Shown here one piece after another: positions 1 to 5,905 of a stretch of 6,614 nt of DNA (positions are counted from its first letter, which is position 1; each line of letters begins with the position of its first letter). This DNA is from Acidobacteriota bacterium (lineage in GTDB: Bacteria > Actinomycetota > Acidimicrobiia > Spongiisociales > UBA5794). The position numbers and the translations under genes are program-made. The stretch is from NCBI GenBank assembly GCA_022574065.1, contig JACZST010000111.1, positions 1 through 6,614 of the forward strand, written 5' to 3'. The notes below the pieces were generated by a model. It had not been told where the DNA came from. It did no database searches and worked only from the letters and a program-made list of their open reading frames with translations.

Positions 1-364
1 AGGGCTCGATTCGGCGAGTTGCCTCGGCGGAGCACAACGCGACCTGGGCGTCGCCGGTGGCCGTCACCACGGCATCGCTCGCAACCGGCACATAGGCCCA
101 GTCGGTCACCTCGCCGAAGACGCCGACCCGCCCTGCGAGGTCGAACGATCTGTGGTCCACCTCCACCCTGCATCCCCCGGCGAGTGGGAGCACCGCAACC
201 TCCGTGGTTGCGGTGGGCACCACATATGACTCGCCGGCCTTCAGGTCCAGGATCGTTAGCCCCGAGTAGGTCCAGCCGGCGGTGTCCGGCGTGATGACGC
301 AAGAGGCGCTGTCCAGGGCCAAGGACCCTGCCCGGTGGAATAGGCGGCGATCTTCCGGCTTCAT
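1..364 (-). CDS. iolB: 5-deoxy-glucuronate isomerase IolB (N-terminal part, cut by window edge)
   Basis: IolB is a cytosolic bicupin enzyme that converts 5-deoxy-D-glucuronate to 5-dehydro-2-deoxy-D-gluconate, the step between IolD and IolC. Only the first 121 residues are visible; the family is usually about 270-300 residues, so more than half lies beyond base 1. Seen directly: an ITPDTAGWTYSGL segment at residues 24-36, a beta-rich LPLAGGCRVEVD stretch at 59-70, and FDLAGR...VFGEVTDWAYVP at 74-93. These match the first cupin half of actinobacterial IolB proteins as I know them. The ATG at 364-362 is chosen because a GAGG lies 8 bases upstream and the protein N-terminus then has the expected length. 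The frame stays open upstream, but the family similarity does not continue there. The gene is transcribed away from the iolE-D-C operon, across a 121-bp shared regulatory gap. The catalytic half cannot be examined. Confidence 0.88.
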   Translation of the reverse strand, partial: MKPEDRRLFHRAGSLALDSASCVITPDTAGWTYSGLTILDLKAGESYVVPTATTEVAVLPLAGGCRVEVDHRSFDLAGRVGVFGEVTDWAYVPVASDAVVTATGDAQVALCSAEATRRIEP

Positions 365-393
365 CGATGCGACCTCATCGTATCGAACGAGGG

Positions 394-408
394 TTGTCCG
401 CCCGACAA
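394..408. repeat. Short inverted repeat TTGTC-N5-GACAA in the divergent promoter region
   Basis: Two perfect 5-bp arms (394-398 and 404-408) are separated by five bases. It lies 30 bp upstream of the iolB start and 78 bp upstream of the iolG-remnant start. Half-sites of this size and spacing are common for dimeric regulators. Five-base arms also occur often by chance in GC-rich DNA, so this is only a weak operator candidate, secondary to the palindrome at 441-452. No well-placed -35/-10 pair for iolB is convincing around it; a TACGAT on the minus strand (382-377) is the best -10-like hexamer. Confidence 0.2.
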
Positions 409-440
409 GTGCTTCTCTCGAACGCCACTCACGGTGAAGC

Positions 441-459
441 TGGAACGTTCCACTAGGCT
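441..459 (+). promoter_or_regulatory. Probable LacI-type operator (TGGAACGTTCCA) next to a possible -10 box of the iol operon
   Basis: Bases 441-452 form a perfect 12-bp palindrome, TGGAACGTTCCA, with the central CG typical of LacI/GalR-family operators. A TAGGCT hexamer (454-459) follows at once and fits the loose TAnnnT actinobacterial -10 pattern. I see no good -35 element. If this is the promoter, transcription would begin near 466, leaving a short leader before the ribosome site AGAGG (473-477) and the GTG at 486. The palindrome lies between two divergent iol genes, 33 bp from one start and 76 bp from the other, so one bound repressor could control both directions. Inference: a LacI-family inositol repressor, not encoded in this window, releases the site when inositol or a catabolite is present. 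The regulator's identity is unknown. Confidence 0.5.
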
Positions 460-485
460 GACCAGCCTTCAAAGAGGAACGACGG

Positions 486-749
486 GTGAAGGTTGGCTTG
501 ATCGGAGCGGGACGGATCGGCACACACCACCCCTCGACCCTAGCGAGGCTTCCCCGTCGACACGGTGTCGATAGCCGAAGCGGTCGCCGAAGTACACGAG
601 CCGGCGAGCTCGGTCCCCCATCTCAGAGTCGTGGATCTCGCCTGTTCGCTTCCGACCATCACGATGCATTCGAGGACCTCCGCATTCCGGAGGCATGCAG
701 CCGTCCACTCGAAGAGAGAAGGACAGCACTGATGGAGGAGACCACGTGA
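486..749 (+). pseudogene. iolG: Remnant of inositol 2-dehydrogenase IolG (internal deletion, N- and C-terminal scraps remain)
   Basis: Intact IolG is an NAD-dependent Gfo/Idh/MocA-family oxidoreductase of about 330-345 residues that oxidises myo-inositol to scyllo-inosose. Here only 87 codons remain. The first 23 residues (486-554) begin MKVGLIGAGRIG, the family's Rossmann dinucleotide-binding loop GxGxxG, followed by a typical H...TLARLP. The next stretch reads better in the +1 frame (from 556, VDTVSIAEAVAEV), suggesting a frameshift. From about 645 the original frame returns with DAFEDLRIPEACSRPLEE, which resembles the C-terminal helix of Gfo/Idh enzymes (pattern DALxALRIAEAxxRS). The catalytic Lys motif (EKP) and the substrate-binding domain are absent. 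A good ribosome site (AGAGG, 473-477) precedes the GTG start, and the frame stays open to a TGA that overlaps the iolE GTG. It cannot encode an active dehydrogenase. It may still be translated and help couple iolE. An assembly collapse is an alternative explanation. Confidence 0.65.
734..740 (+). promoter_or_regulatory. Strong ribosome-binding site that fixes the iolE start
   Basis: GGAGGAG sits five bases before the GTG at 746 and lies inside the 3' end of the iolG remnant. It supports the GTG over earlier in-frame starts, such as the ATG at 695, which would add 17 residues without family similarity. Confidence 0.75.
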
Positions 750-1645
750 CCTTCCTAGATCGCATCGCCGGGGCTCCGATCACATGGGGAGTCGATGGTT
801 CTCCCGGCTGGGGATACCTGATGGACCGTGACCGCGTCATGCGAGAGATGTCCGACGTTGGGCTCTCCGCCACCGAGCTCGGCCCCGACGGCTACCTCCC
901 GACCGACTCCGATGAGCTCACCGACTTTCTCTCCGTCTACGACTTTGCCATCGTCGGTGGGTTCGTGCCGGCGCTGCTGTATCGGCTCGATCGCATCGAC
1001 GACGAACTCGCCTACGTCGAGCGCGCAACCCGCCAGCTCGCTCGCGCAGGGTCCAGTACATTGGTGCTCGGGCCATCGGCGCACCACGACGGCTACGACA
1101 CCTCGGTGGAGATGACCGATGAGGAGTGGGTGATCTTCAACCAGAATCTGGACCGACTTCAAGAAATCGCAGCCACACAGGGCCTGGTCACTGCGCTCCA
1201 CCAGCATTGGGGCATGGCGATCGAGCGGATGCACCATCTGGAACGCCTCCTCGACACCAGCGACGTTGCGCTCTGCCTCGACACCGGGCACGCCTACCTC
1301 GGAGGCATCGACCCGGTCGCCATCGCCAAGCTCGCCCCCGATCGTGTGGCGCATGTGCATCTCAAGGACGTCGAACCGGCTGCGGCAGACCGGGTCCGCT
1401 CCGGCGAGGTCCCATTCAGACAGGCAGTGATGGACGGGATGTTCGTGCCGCTCGGGGCAGGCGACGTCGACATCGCCGGCGTCATTCGCACGCTGGAGAA
1501 GTCCGGATTCTCCGGCTGGTACGTCCTCGAGCAGGACGCTGCCCTCAGCGCCGATCCCGAGCCGGGAGCGGGACCGAAAGCAGATGCCGAGGTGAGCGTC
1601 GAGTTTCTGCGTCGCCTGGCTAGCGAGCAGGTCATGCAGGGATAG
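746..1645 (+). CDS. iolE: Inosose dehydratase IolE (xylose isomerase-like TIM barrel)
   Basis: A 299-residue cytosolic enzyme of the sugar phosphate isomerase/epimerase (AP endonuclease family 2) fold. It is expected to dehydrate scyllo-inosose (2-keto-myo-inositol) to 3D-(3,5/4)-trihydroxycyclohexane-1,2-dione. The N-terminus carries APITWGVDGSPGWGY, typical of actinobacterial IolE. Candidate metal and substrate residues fall in order along the barrel: H152 and H154 (LHQHWG), D179 and H182 (LDTGHAYLGG), H203, H205 and K207-D208 (HVHLKD), a PLGAGDVDI loop, and E262 (YVLEQD). Length matches the family. The GTG start overlaps the stop of the iolG remnant as GTGA, the usual arrangement for translational coupling, and GGAGGAG lies five bases upstream. 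iolD follows after 23 bp. The related IolH/IolI isomerases share the fold, but the N-terminal motif and the position next to iolD favour IolE. Confidence 0.9.
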   Translation: MTFLDRIAGAPITWGVDGSPGWGYLMDRDRVMREMSDVGLSATELGPDGYLPTDSDELTDFLSVYDFAIVGGFVPALLYRLDRIDDELAYVERATRQLARAGSSTLVLGPSAHHDGYDTSVEMTDEEWVIFNQNLDRLQEIAATQGLVTALHQHWGMAIERMHHLERLLDTSDVALCLDTGHAYLGGIDPVAIAKLAPDRVAHVHLKDVEPAAADRVRSGEVPFRQAVMDGMFVPLGAGDVDIAGVIRTLEKSGFSGWYVLEQDAALSADPEPGAGPKADAEVSVEFLRRLASEQVMQG

Positions 1646-1668
1646 GCAATCGAGGAGCTGAGCAAGCC

Positions 1669-3513
1669 ATGGACACGATCCGACTCACCACCGCGCAAGC
1701 TATCGTCAAGTGGTTGCTGGCGCAGCGCACGTCCATCGACGGCACAGAGGTTCCGGTGTTCGCCGGCGTCTTCGGCATCTTCGGCCACGGCAACGTCACC
1801 AGCCTCGCCGAAGCACTCGAGCCGGTCCAGGACGAGCTGCCGACATGGCGCGGCCAGAATGAGCAATCGATGGCCCTGGCGGCCACCGCGTTCGGCAAGG
1901 CGATGCGCGGCCGGCAGATCATGATCGCAACCAGCTCGATCGGCCCGGGATCAACGAACATGGTCACCGCAGCCGCCGTGGCTAACGCCAACCGCATCCC
2001 GCTGCTCCTGTTTTCCGGCGACACGTTTCAGCACCGCATCGTCGACCCGGTCCTGCAACAGATCGAGGTGTTCCGAGATCCGACGGTGACCGTCACCGAC
2101 GCCTTCAGGCCGGTGAGTCGTTACTGGGATCGCATCACTCGCCCCGAGCAGATCGTGCAATCCCTCCCCCAGGCGCTCGCCGTGATGCTCGACCCCGCCA
2201 CCAGGGGACCGGCGTTCATAGCACTCCCCCAGGACATCCAGGCTGAGGCCTATGACTATCCGGCAGCCTTCTTCGACCCGATCCTCCACTACATCCGACG
2301 CCCGGGACCCGATCCGCGCGACGTGGCGGCTGCTGCAACGTTGCTGGGTGGTGCGGAGCGGCCGCTGATCATCGCCGGAGGTGGGGTTCACTATTCGGGC
2401 GCCGTCGACACTCTCACCAGCTTCGCTGTTGACCGGGGAATCCCAGTCGTGGAGACGGTTGCGGGTAAGGCGACGCTGATCAGTTCTCATCCGAACTATG
2501 CCGGGCCCATCGGAGTCACCGGGTCGGAGGCCGCCAACGCCGTGGCCAGTGACGCAGATGTCGTGCTGGCGATCGGAACCAGGCTTCAAGACTTCACCAC
2601 GGGGTCTTGGTCCGTGTTCAAGCACCCCGACGTCCGCTTCGTGGCGATCAACACCACGCGGTGGGACGCGCACAAGCACCGCGCACAACCGTTGATCGGC
2701 GACGCCAAGTTGGCCCTCGAAGCCCTGGACACCCACCTCGGCGACTATCGGGCGCCCCAGTCGTGGCTCGAGAGCGCCCAAGGCCACATCGCGCGGTGGC
2801 ATGTCTACCTGGATTCGTGGAAAACCGTCCAGAGCGATGGCCCCCCGGCCTATGCGCAGGTCATCCAGATGGTGAACGACCTTTGCGACCCAGACGATTA
2901 CTGCCTCTCTTCCGCCGGAGGGCTGCCGGGTGAGCTGGTCATGGGATGGCGATCGAAGTCGATCGGCTCGTTCGATACCGAGTATGGCTATTCCACGATG
3001 GGCTACGAGATCGCCGGGGCGTGGGGAGCCAAGATGGCCCGTGGAGACGGCGACGTGATCGCGTGGGTCGGCGACGGCTCGTATCTGATGATGAACTCGG
3101 ACATCTACAGCACGGTGATGACCGGACACAAAGTGATCTTCATCATCTGTGACAACGGCGGCTACGCCGTCATCAACCGTCTCCAGGTGGACACCGGGGG
3201 AGCCGAGTTCAACAACCTCCTGCGCACCTCCCGCCACGAGCGCTACTTCCATGTCGACTTCGTCAAACACGCCGAGTCGATGGGGGCCCGAGCGGAGAAG
3301 GTGGAGCGGCTCGAGGACCTACCCGCAGCGTGGGAGCGCGCCAAGGCAGCCGACCGCAGTTATGCGATCGTCATCGACGTCGACGCGTACACCTGGACCG
3401 AGGGTGGCGCCTGGTGGGAGGTCGGCGTACCCGAGGTGAGCGATCGCGCAGAGGTGAGGGTGGCACGGGCCCAGTGGGAGGCGGAGAAGAAGCATCAGAG
3501 AGTCGGGCTCTGA
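1669..3513 (+). CDS. iolD: 3D-(3,5/4)-trihydroxycyclohexane-1,2-dione hydrolase IolD (ThDP enzyme)
   Basis: A 614-residue thiamine diphosphate enzyme of the acetolactate synthase superfamily. It hydrolyses trihydroxycyclohexane-1,2-dione, the product of IolE, opening the ring to give 5-deoxy-D-glucuronate. Domains in order: N-terminal pyrimidine-binding domain (about 1-190) with the FGIFGHGNV loop at 35-43 and the conserved catalytic glutamate E65 in RGQNEQSM; central domain (about 205-360) with IIAGGGVHYSG; C-terminal pyrophosphate-binding domain with the ThDP/Mg motif from G468-D469-G470 to C494-D495-N496-G497-G498-Y499. The C-terminal EGGAWWEVGVPEVS is also typical of IolD. Length is normal and all key residues are present. 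The ATG is preceded by GAGGAG (1652-1657) at a spacing of 11. It follows iolE by 23 bp and surely shares its transcript. A long antisense open frame runs across it but is a composition artefact. Confidence 0.96.
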   Translation: MDTIRLTTAQAIVKWLLAQRTSIDGTEVPVFAGVFGIFGHGNVTSLAEALEPVQDELPTWRGQNEQSMALAATAFGKAMRGRQIMIATSSIGPGSTNMVTAAAVANANRIPLLLFSGDTFQHRIVDPVLQQIEVFRDPTVTVTDAFRPVSRYWDRITRPEQIVQSLPQALAVMLDPATRGPAFIALPQDIQAEAYDYPAAFFDPILHYIRRPGPDPRDVAAAATLLGGAERPLIIAGGGVHYSGAVDTLTSFAVDRGIPVVETVAGKATLISSHPNYAGPIGVTGSEAANAVASDADVVLAIGTRLQDFTTGSWSVFKHPDVRFVAINTTRWDAHKHRAQPLIGDAKLALEALDTHLGDYRAPQSWLESAQGHIARWHVYLDSWKTVQSDGPPAYAQVIQMVNDLCDPDDYCLSSAGGLPGELVMGWRSKSIGSFDTEYGYSTMGYEIAGAWGAKMARGDGDVIAWVGDGSYLMMNSDIYSTVMTGHKVIFIICDNGGYAVINRLQVDTGGAEFNNLLRTSRHERYFHVDFVKHAESMGARAEKVERLEDLPAAWERAKAADRSYAIVIDVDAYTWTEGGAWWEVGVPEVSDRAEVRVARAQWEAEKKHQRVGL

Positions 3514-3520
3514 GTACGCA

Positions 3521-3658
3521 ATGCCTCCCGAATCCGCTACCAAAACTCACGAGCAAGGGGGTTATCGGGACCAGAGCGTGCTCGTGCATCGGTGCGTTCG
3601 TAGCTTCGTCGGCTATTGGATGAACGTGGCTCTGGAGCGGGCCGAGGTGCCGACGTGA
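3521..3658 (+). CDS. Possible 45-residue ORF of unknown function overlapping the iolC start
   Basis: An ATG at 3521, seven bases after the iolD stop, opens a 45-codon frame through most of the iolD-iolC gap. It ends in a TGA that overlaps the iolC GTG by four bases (GTGA), the same geometry as between the iolG remnant and iolE. The protein begins MPPESATKTHEQ and ends in NVALERAEVPT; I do not recognise it. It has no signal peptide, no membrane segment and no metal motif. No clear ribosome site precedes the ATG. It could be a small coupling peptide, the tail of a decayed gene once located between iolD and iolC, or chance in GC-rich DNA. Confidence 0.3.
   Translation: MPPESATKTHEQGGYRDQSVLVHRCVRSFVGYWMNVALERAEVPT
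3548..3586 (+). repeat. Inverted repeat with 8-bp arms in the iolD-iolC gap
   Basis: CACGAGCA (3548-3555) pairs perfectly with TGCTCGTG (3579-3586) across a 23-base loop. No run of T follows, so it is not a standard intrinsic terminator. It could form an mRNA hairpin that tunes stability or expression between iolD and iolC. It overlaps the possible small ORF, so at most one of the two may matter. Confidence 0.3.
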
Positions 3659-4650
3659 GTTTCTCCGGCTTCGATCTCGTGTCCGTCGGCCGGGCCAGCA
3701 TGGACCTCTACTCCCAGGACGTCGGAGCGCCATTCGAAGAGATCACCGGCTTCGATACGATGGTTGGCGGAAGCCCGGCGAACATTGCCATCGGTGTCAG
3801 CCGGCTCGGCATGTCTGCGGTGTTGTTGACGGCCGTCGGCGACGACGCGGTTGGCGACTTCGTGATCCGGTATCTGCGTGACGAGCGCGTTGAGACCGAA
3901 TTCGTCGCGCGCAAGGCGGGGAAGCTGACGTCGCTGGCACTGATCGGAGTGCAGCCGCCATCGACCTTCCCTCTGTCGTTCTACCGAGAGGACCCTGCCG
4001 ACATCTACCTCGACGAAACCGATGTCGGACGGGCCCCTATCCCTTCGGCTCGCGCTCTACAGATCTCCGGCAACGCGCTGAGCAGGGGCCCGCGTGCGCA
4101 GGCGACACGGACGGCGCTCCGGATCGGACGCGATGCCAACGTCGAGAGGTTCCTCGATCTCGATCTGCGACCGACGGAGTGGGGCGATCCCCGGGCGTTC
4201 GGAACTGCCATCAGGGAGGTTCTCCCCGACTTCGATGTCGCCATTGGGACAGAGGAGGAGTTCGCCGCAGCGCTCCTGCCGGACCACACTCCAAATGGGA
4301 CCCTGCCGGCGCCGCTCCGAGCTGATCTCGACGACGTGATCAAGGGGCTCGGCTCCGCAGCGGCCCGGGTTACCATCGTGAAGCGAGGTCCGCGCGGGGC
4401 AACAGTCTTCGATGGGCAGGACCGCCTCGACGTGCCAGGGTTCACCGTCGAGGTGGTGAACACGGTGGGCGCCGGCGACTCGTTCGCAGCCGGACTCATC
4501 CGCTCCAGGCTTCTGGGCTGGGACTGGTGGGAGGCGGCAAGGTTCGCCAACGCCTGCGGCGCGATCGTCGTGACCAGGCAAGGTGGCTCTGCGGCATTCC
4601 CATCGGAGGAAGAGACACTTGCCTTCGCCAGTGAAGCCGGGGGTTTGTGA
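3655..4650 (+). CDS. iolC: 5-dehydro-2-deoxygluconokinase IolC (PfkB family)
   Basis: A 331-residue ribokinase/PfkB-family sugar kinase that phosphorylates 5-dehydro-2-deoxy-D-gluconate with ATP to the 6-phosphate (DKGP). Seen directly: the N-terminal substrate motif GGSPANIA at 38-45 followed by IGVSRLG; DLDLRPTEWGD in the middle, typical of IolC; VTIVKRGPRGATVF; and the C-terminal PfkB signature NTVGAGDSFAAGL with the catalytic base D275 and the anion-hole GAG. Length matches stand-alone IolC; there is no fused DUF2090 aldolase-like domain as found in many proteobacterial IolC proteins. The GTG at 3655 is chosen because GAGG (3644-3647) lies seven bases upstream and the barrel strand FDLVSVGRASMDL follows at once. 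A TTG at 3616 would add 13 residues of low-complexity sequence. The stop overlaps the aldolase start by one base. Confidence 0.93.
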   Translation: MSFSGFDLVSVGRASMDLYSQDVGAPFEEITGFDTMVGGSPANIAIGVSRLGMSAVLLTAVGDDAVGDFVIRYLRDERVETEFVARKAGKLTSLALIGVQPPSTFPLSFYREDPADIYLDETDVGRAPIPSARALQISGNALSRGPRAQATRTALRIGRDANVERFLDLDLRPTEWGDPRAFGTAIREVLPDFDVAIGTEEEFAAALLPDHTPNGTLPAPLRADLDDVIKGLGSAAARVTIVKRGPRGATVFDGQDRLDVPGFTVEVVNTVGAGDSFAAGLIRSRLLGWDWWEAARFANACGAIVVTRQGGSAAFPSEEETLAFASEAGGL

Positions 4651-5621
4651 TGCTCTCCGCTGGGAAGGTGAGGCGACTCAGCGAGGTGTCGAGCACCGGC
4701 GGTGTGTTCAACATTCTCGCCGTCGACCACCGCGACTCGATGCGAGCCGTGCTCATGCCGGACAATCCGGACGGCGTGACACCTCGGACGATGACGGACA
4801 CGAAGCTCGATCTGGTCGAAGGTGTGGGTGATCTGGCGTCTGCGGTGCTACTGGATCCCGAATATTCCGCGTTCCAGGCGGTGGCAGCCCGGGCATTGCG
4901 GGGCGATACCGCCTTCCTCTGCGCATTGGAGGCCGTGGGCTACATGGGCGATCCGCAGGCGCGGGTTACCACCGTTCTCGAGGGCTGGAGTGTCGAAAAG
5001 GCGGCGCGAGTCGGCGCGTCCGGTATCAAGCTCTTGCTGCTGTACCGGCCGGACAGCCAGGTGGCCGCCGACCAGGAGCGGCTCGTCGAGGAGGTGGTAG
5101 CCGAGTGCGCTCGATACGAGATCCCGCTCTTCCTCGAACCCGTTTCCTATGAGGCTGGTGGGCCCTCGTCGCCCGGTAATGCGCAGCATGGATCAGATCG
5201 CAGAGCGGTCGTGTCGGAGTCTGCACGCCGGCTCGGTTCGCTGGGACCCGACGTGCTGAAGCTCCAGTTCCCTGTCGACACGTCGACCGACGACGATCGT
5301 TCCTCCTGGAGGGACGCATGCGCCGAACTCGACGAAGCCAGTCCCGTTCCGTGGGCCCTCCTTTCGGGCGGCGGTACCTTCGAGTCGTTCCGCGACCAGG
5401 TTCGCATCGCCTGCGAGGGCGGTGCATCGGGTTTTGTGGTGGGGCGGGCTCTGTGGGGTGATTACGTGACCGCACCCGTCGAACAGCGCCAACGGTTGCT
5501 CGAGTCGGTGGTTCGACCGAGGTTCGCCGAATTGACCCACATCGCCATCGACACCGGAACAGATTGGGCCTCCCGCTTCGACCTTCCGAGTTTCGACGAA
5601 GGCGCTTACGCTGAGTACTGA
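4650..5621 (+). CDS. LacD-family class I aldolase, probable DKGP aldolase of the iol pathway
   Basis: A 323-residue (beta/alpha)8 class I aldolase of the tagatose-1,6-bisphosphate aldolase (LacD/DeoC) family. Family hallmarks: VDHRDSM at 25-31, LLDPEY at 67-72, GASGIKLLLLY with K127, LFLEPVSYE with E163, DVLKLQFPVD with K204, an LSGGG phosphate loop, and VGRALWGDY near 264-271. From memory of streptococcal LacD structures, Glu163 and a Lys near 205 (Schiff base) are catalytic, and both are conserved here. The gene overlaps the iolC stop as TGATG, with a G-run six bases upstream; a GTG one codon earlier is possible. Inference from this tight coupling: it cleaves 5-dehydro-2-deoxygluconate 6-phosphate to dihydroxyacetone phosphate and malonate semialdehyde, replacing the class II FbaA-like IolJ. 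Family membership is firm; the exact substrate is inferred. True tagatose-bisphosphate activity is the alternative, but no galactose or tagatose genes are nearby. Confidence 0.85.
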   Translation: MLSAGKVRRLSEVSSTGGVFNILAVDHRDSMRAVLMPDNPDGVTPRTMTDTKLDLVEGVGDLASAVLLDPEYSAFQAVAARALRGDTAFLCALEAVGYMGDPQARVTTVLEGWSVEKAARVGASGIKLLLLYRPDSQVAADQERLVEEVVAECARYEIPLFLEPVSYEAGGPSSPGNAQHGSDRRAVVSESARRLGSLGPDVLKLQFPVDTSTDDDRSSWRDACAELDEASPVPWALLSGGGTFESFRDQVRIACEGGASGFVVGRALWGDYVTAPVEQRQRLLESVVRPRFAELTHIAIDTGTDWASRFDLPSFDEGAYAEY

Positions 5622-5697
5622 CGCGGCGAAGCAGCAGACGATCCACGGTGTTGCCAGCCGGGCAGACGTGACCAACTCGCTCGTGTCTCTGGTCGTT

Positions 5698-5779
5698 GTG
5701 GTGCGCCCAATGTCAGCATCGCACCACCGTGCTCACGGGGGCGCGAGACGCCAGATCTCTGCGCTCTGGTCATGCCCCC
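5698..5779. repeat. Cluster of inverted repeats between convergent genes, possible terminator region
   Basis: GTGGTGCG (5698-5705) pairs perfectly with CGCACCAC (5720-5727) over a 14-base loop. CCGTG (5727-5731) and CACGG (5734-5738) follow. GGGGGC (5737-5742) then pairs with GCCCCC (5774-5779) and encloses the inner pair CCAGA (5751-5755) and TCTGG (5765-5769). The site lies 76 bp after the aldolase stop, between convergent transcription units, where termination is expected. No T-run follows any stem, so rho-independent termination is not shown. The sequence also reads as decayed transposase, so some pairing may be incidental. Confidence 0.3.
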
Positions 5780-5830
5780 ACGCAGGCCGGCTCCTCGGGC
5801 GTGATGGTCCACAGCGATCGAGGCACTTCA
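5699..5830 (+). pseudogene. Fragment of an IS3-type transposase (integrase core)
   Basis: In one plus-strand frame this stretch ends with GVMVHSDRGTS (5798-5830) followed by a stop. HSDRG(S/T)QY is the hallmark around the second catalytic aspartate of the rve/DDE integrase core of IS3-family transposases. The preceding residues RTTVLTGARDARSLRSG (from 5720) resemble the helix RTELVTDALxxA that comes about 30 residues before HSDRG in these enzymes. Nothing upstream of about 5699 in this frame is recognisable, a TGA lies at 5669, and the expected Q-Y and the final Glu region do not follow. It is therefore a short inactive relic with no visible terminal repeats or target duplication. It marks a past insertion at the end of the iol operon. 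The adjoining 5622-5698 and 5831-5905 hold nothing I can identify. Confidence 0.55.
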
Positions 5831-5905
5831 TAGCGCACCGTGGAGCCGGAGCGCCTCGTCGCGGCCAAGGGAACAGGCGAGGGAGATGCCCTTCGGCTGA
5901 CCGTG

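Noticed and set aside
19..294. 91-codon plus-strand frame opposite iolB
   Set aside because: Pro/Arg/Ser-rich shadow of iolB, which has clear family motifs on the minus strand.
695..745. Longer iolE beginning at the ATG at 695
   Set aside because: The extra 17 residues have no family similarity, overlap the iolG C-terminal remnant in another frame, and the GTG at 746 has a strong ribosome site.
469..873. 134-codon minus-strand frame over the iolG remnant and the start of iolE
   Set aside because: Low-complexity Arg/Ser/Pro-rich product without family features; it overlaps the iolE N-terminus, which is well supported on the other strand.
2335..2344. Second AACGTT-centred palindrome (GCAACGTTGC)
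   Set aside because: It lies inside iolD coding sequence, shares only the AACGTT core with the 441-452 site, and is explained by Ala-Thr-Leu-Leu codons.
1951..3270. 439-codon open frame on the minus strand across iolD
   Set aside because: It is antisense to a well-supported ThDP enzyme, its protein has no recognisable family or regular structure, and long antisense frames are expected in GC-rich coding DNA.
3616..3654. TTG start for iolC 13 codons upstream
   Set aside because: The extension is Gly/Arg/Ala-rich with no similarity, while the GTG at 3655 has GAGG at good spacing.
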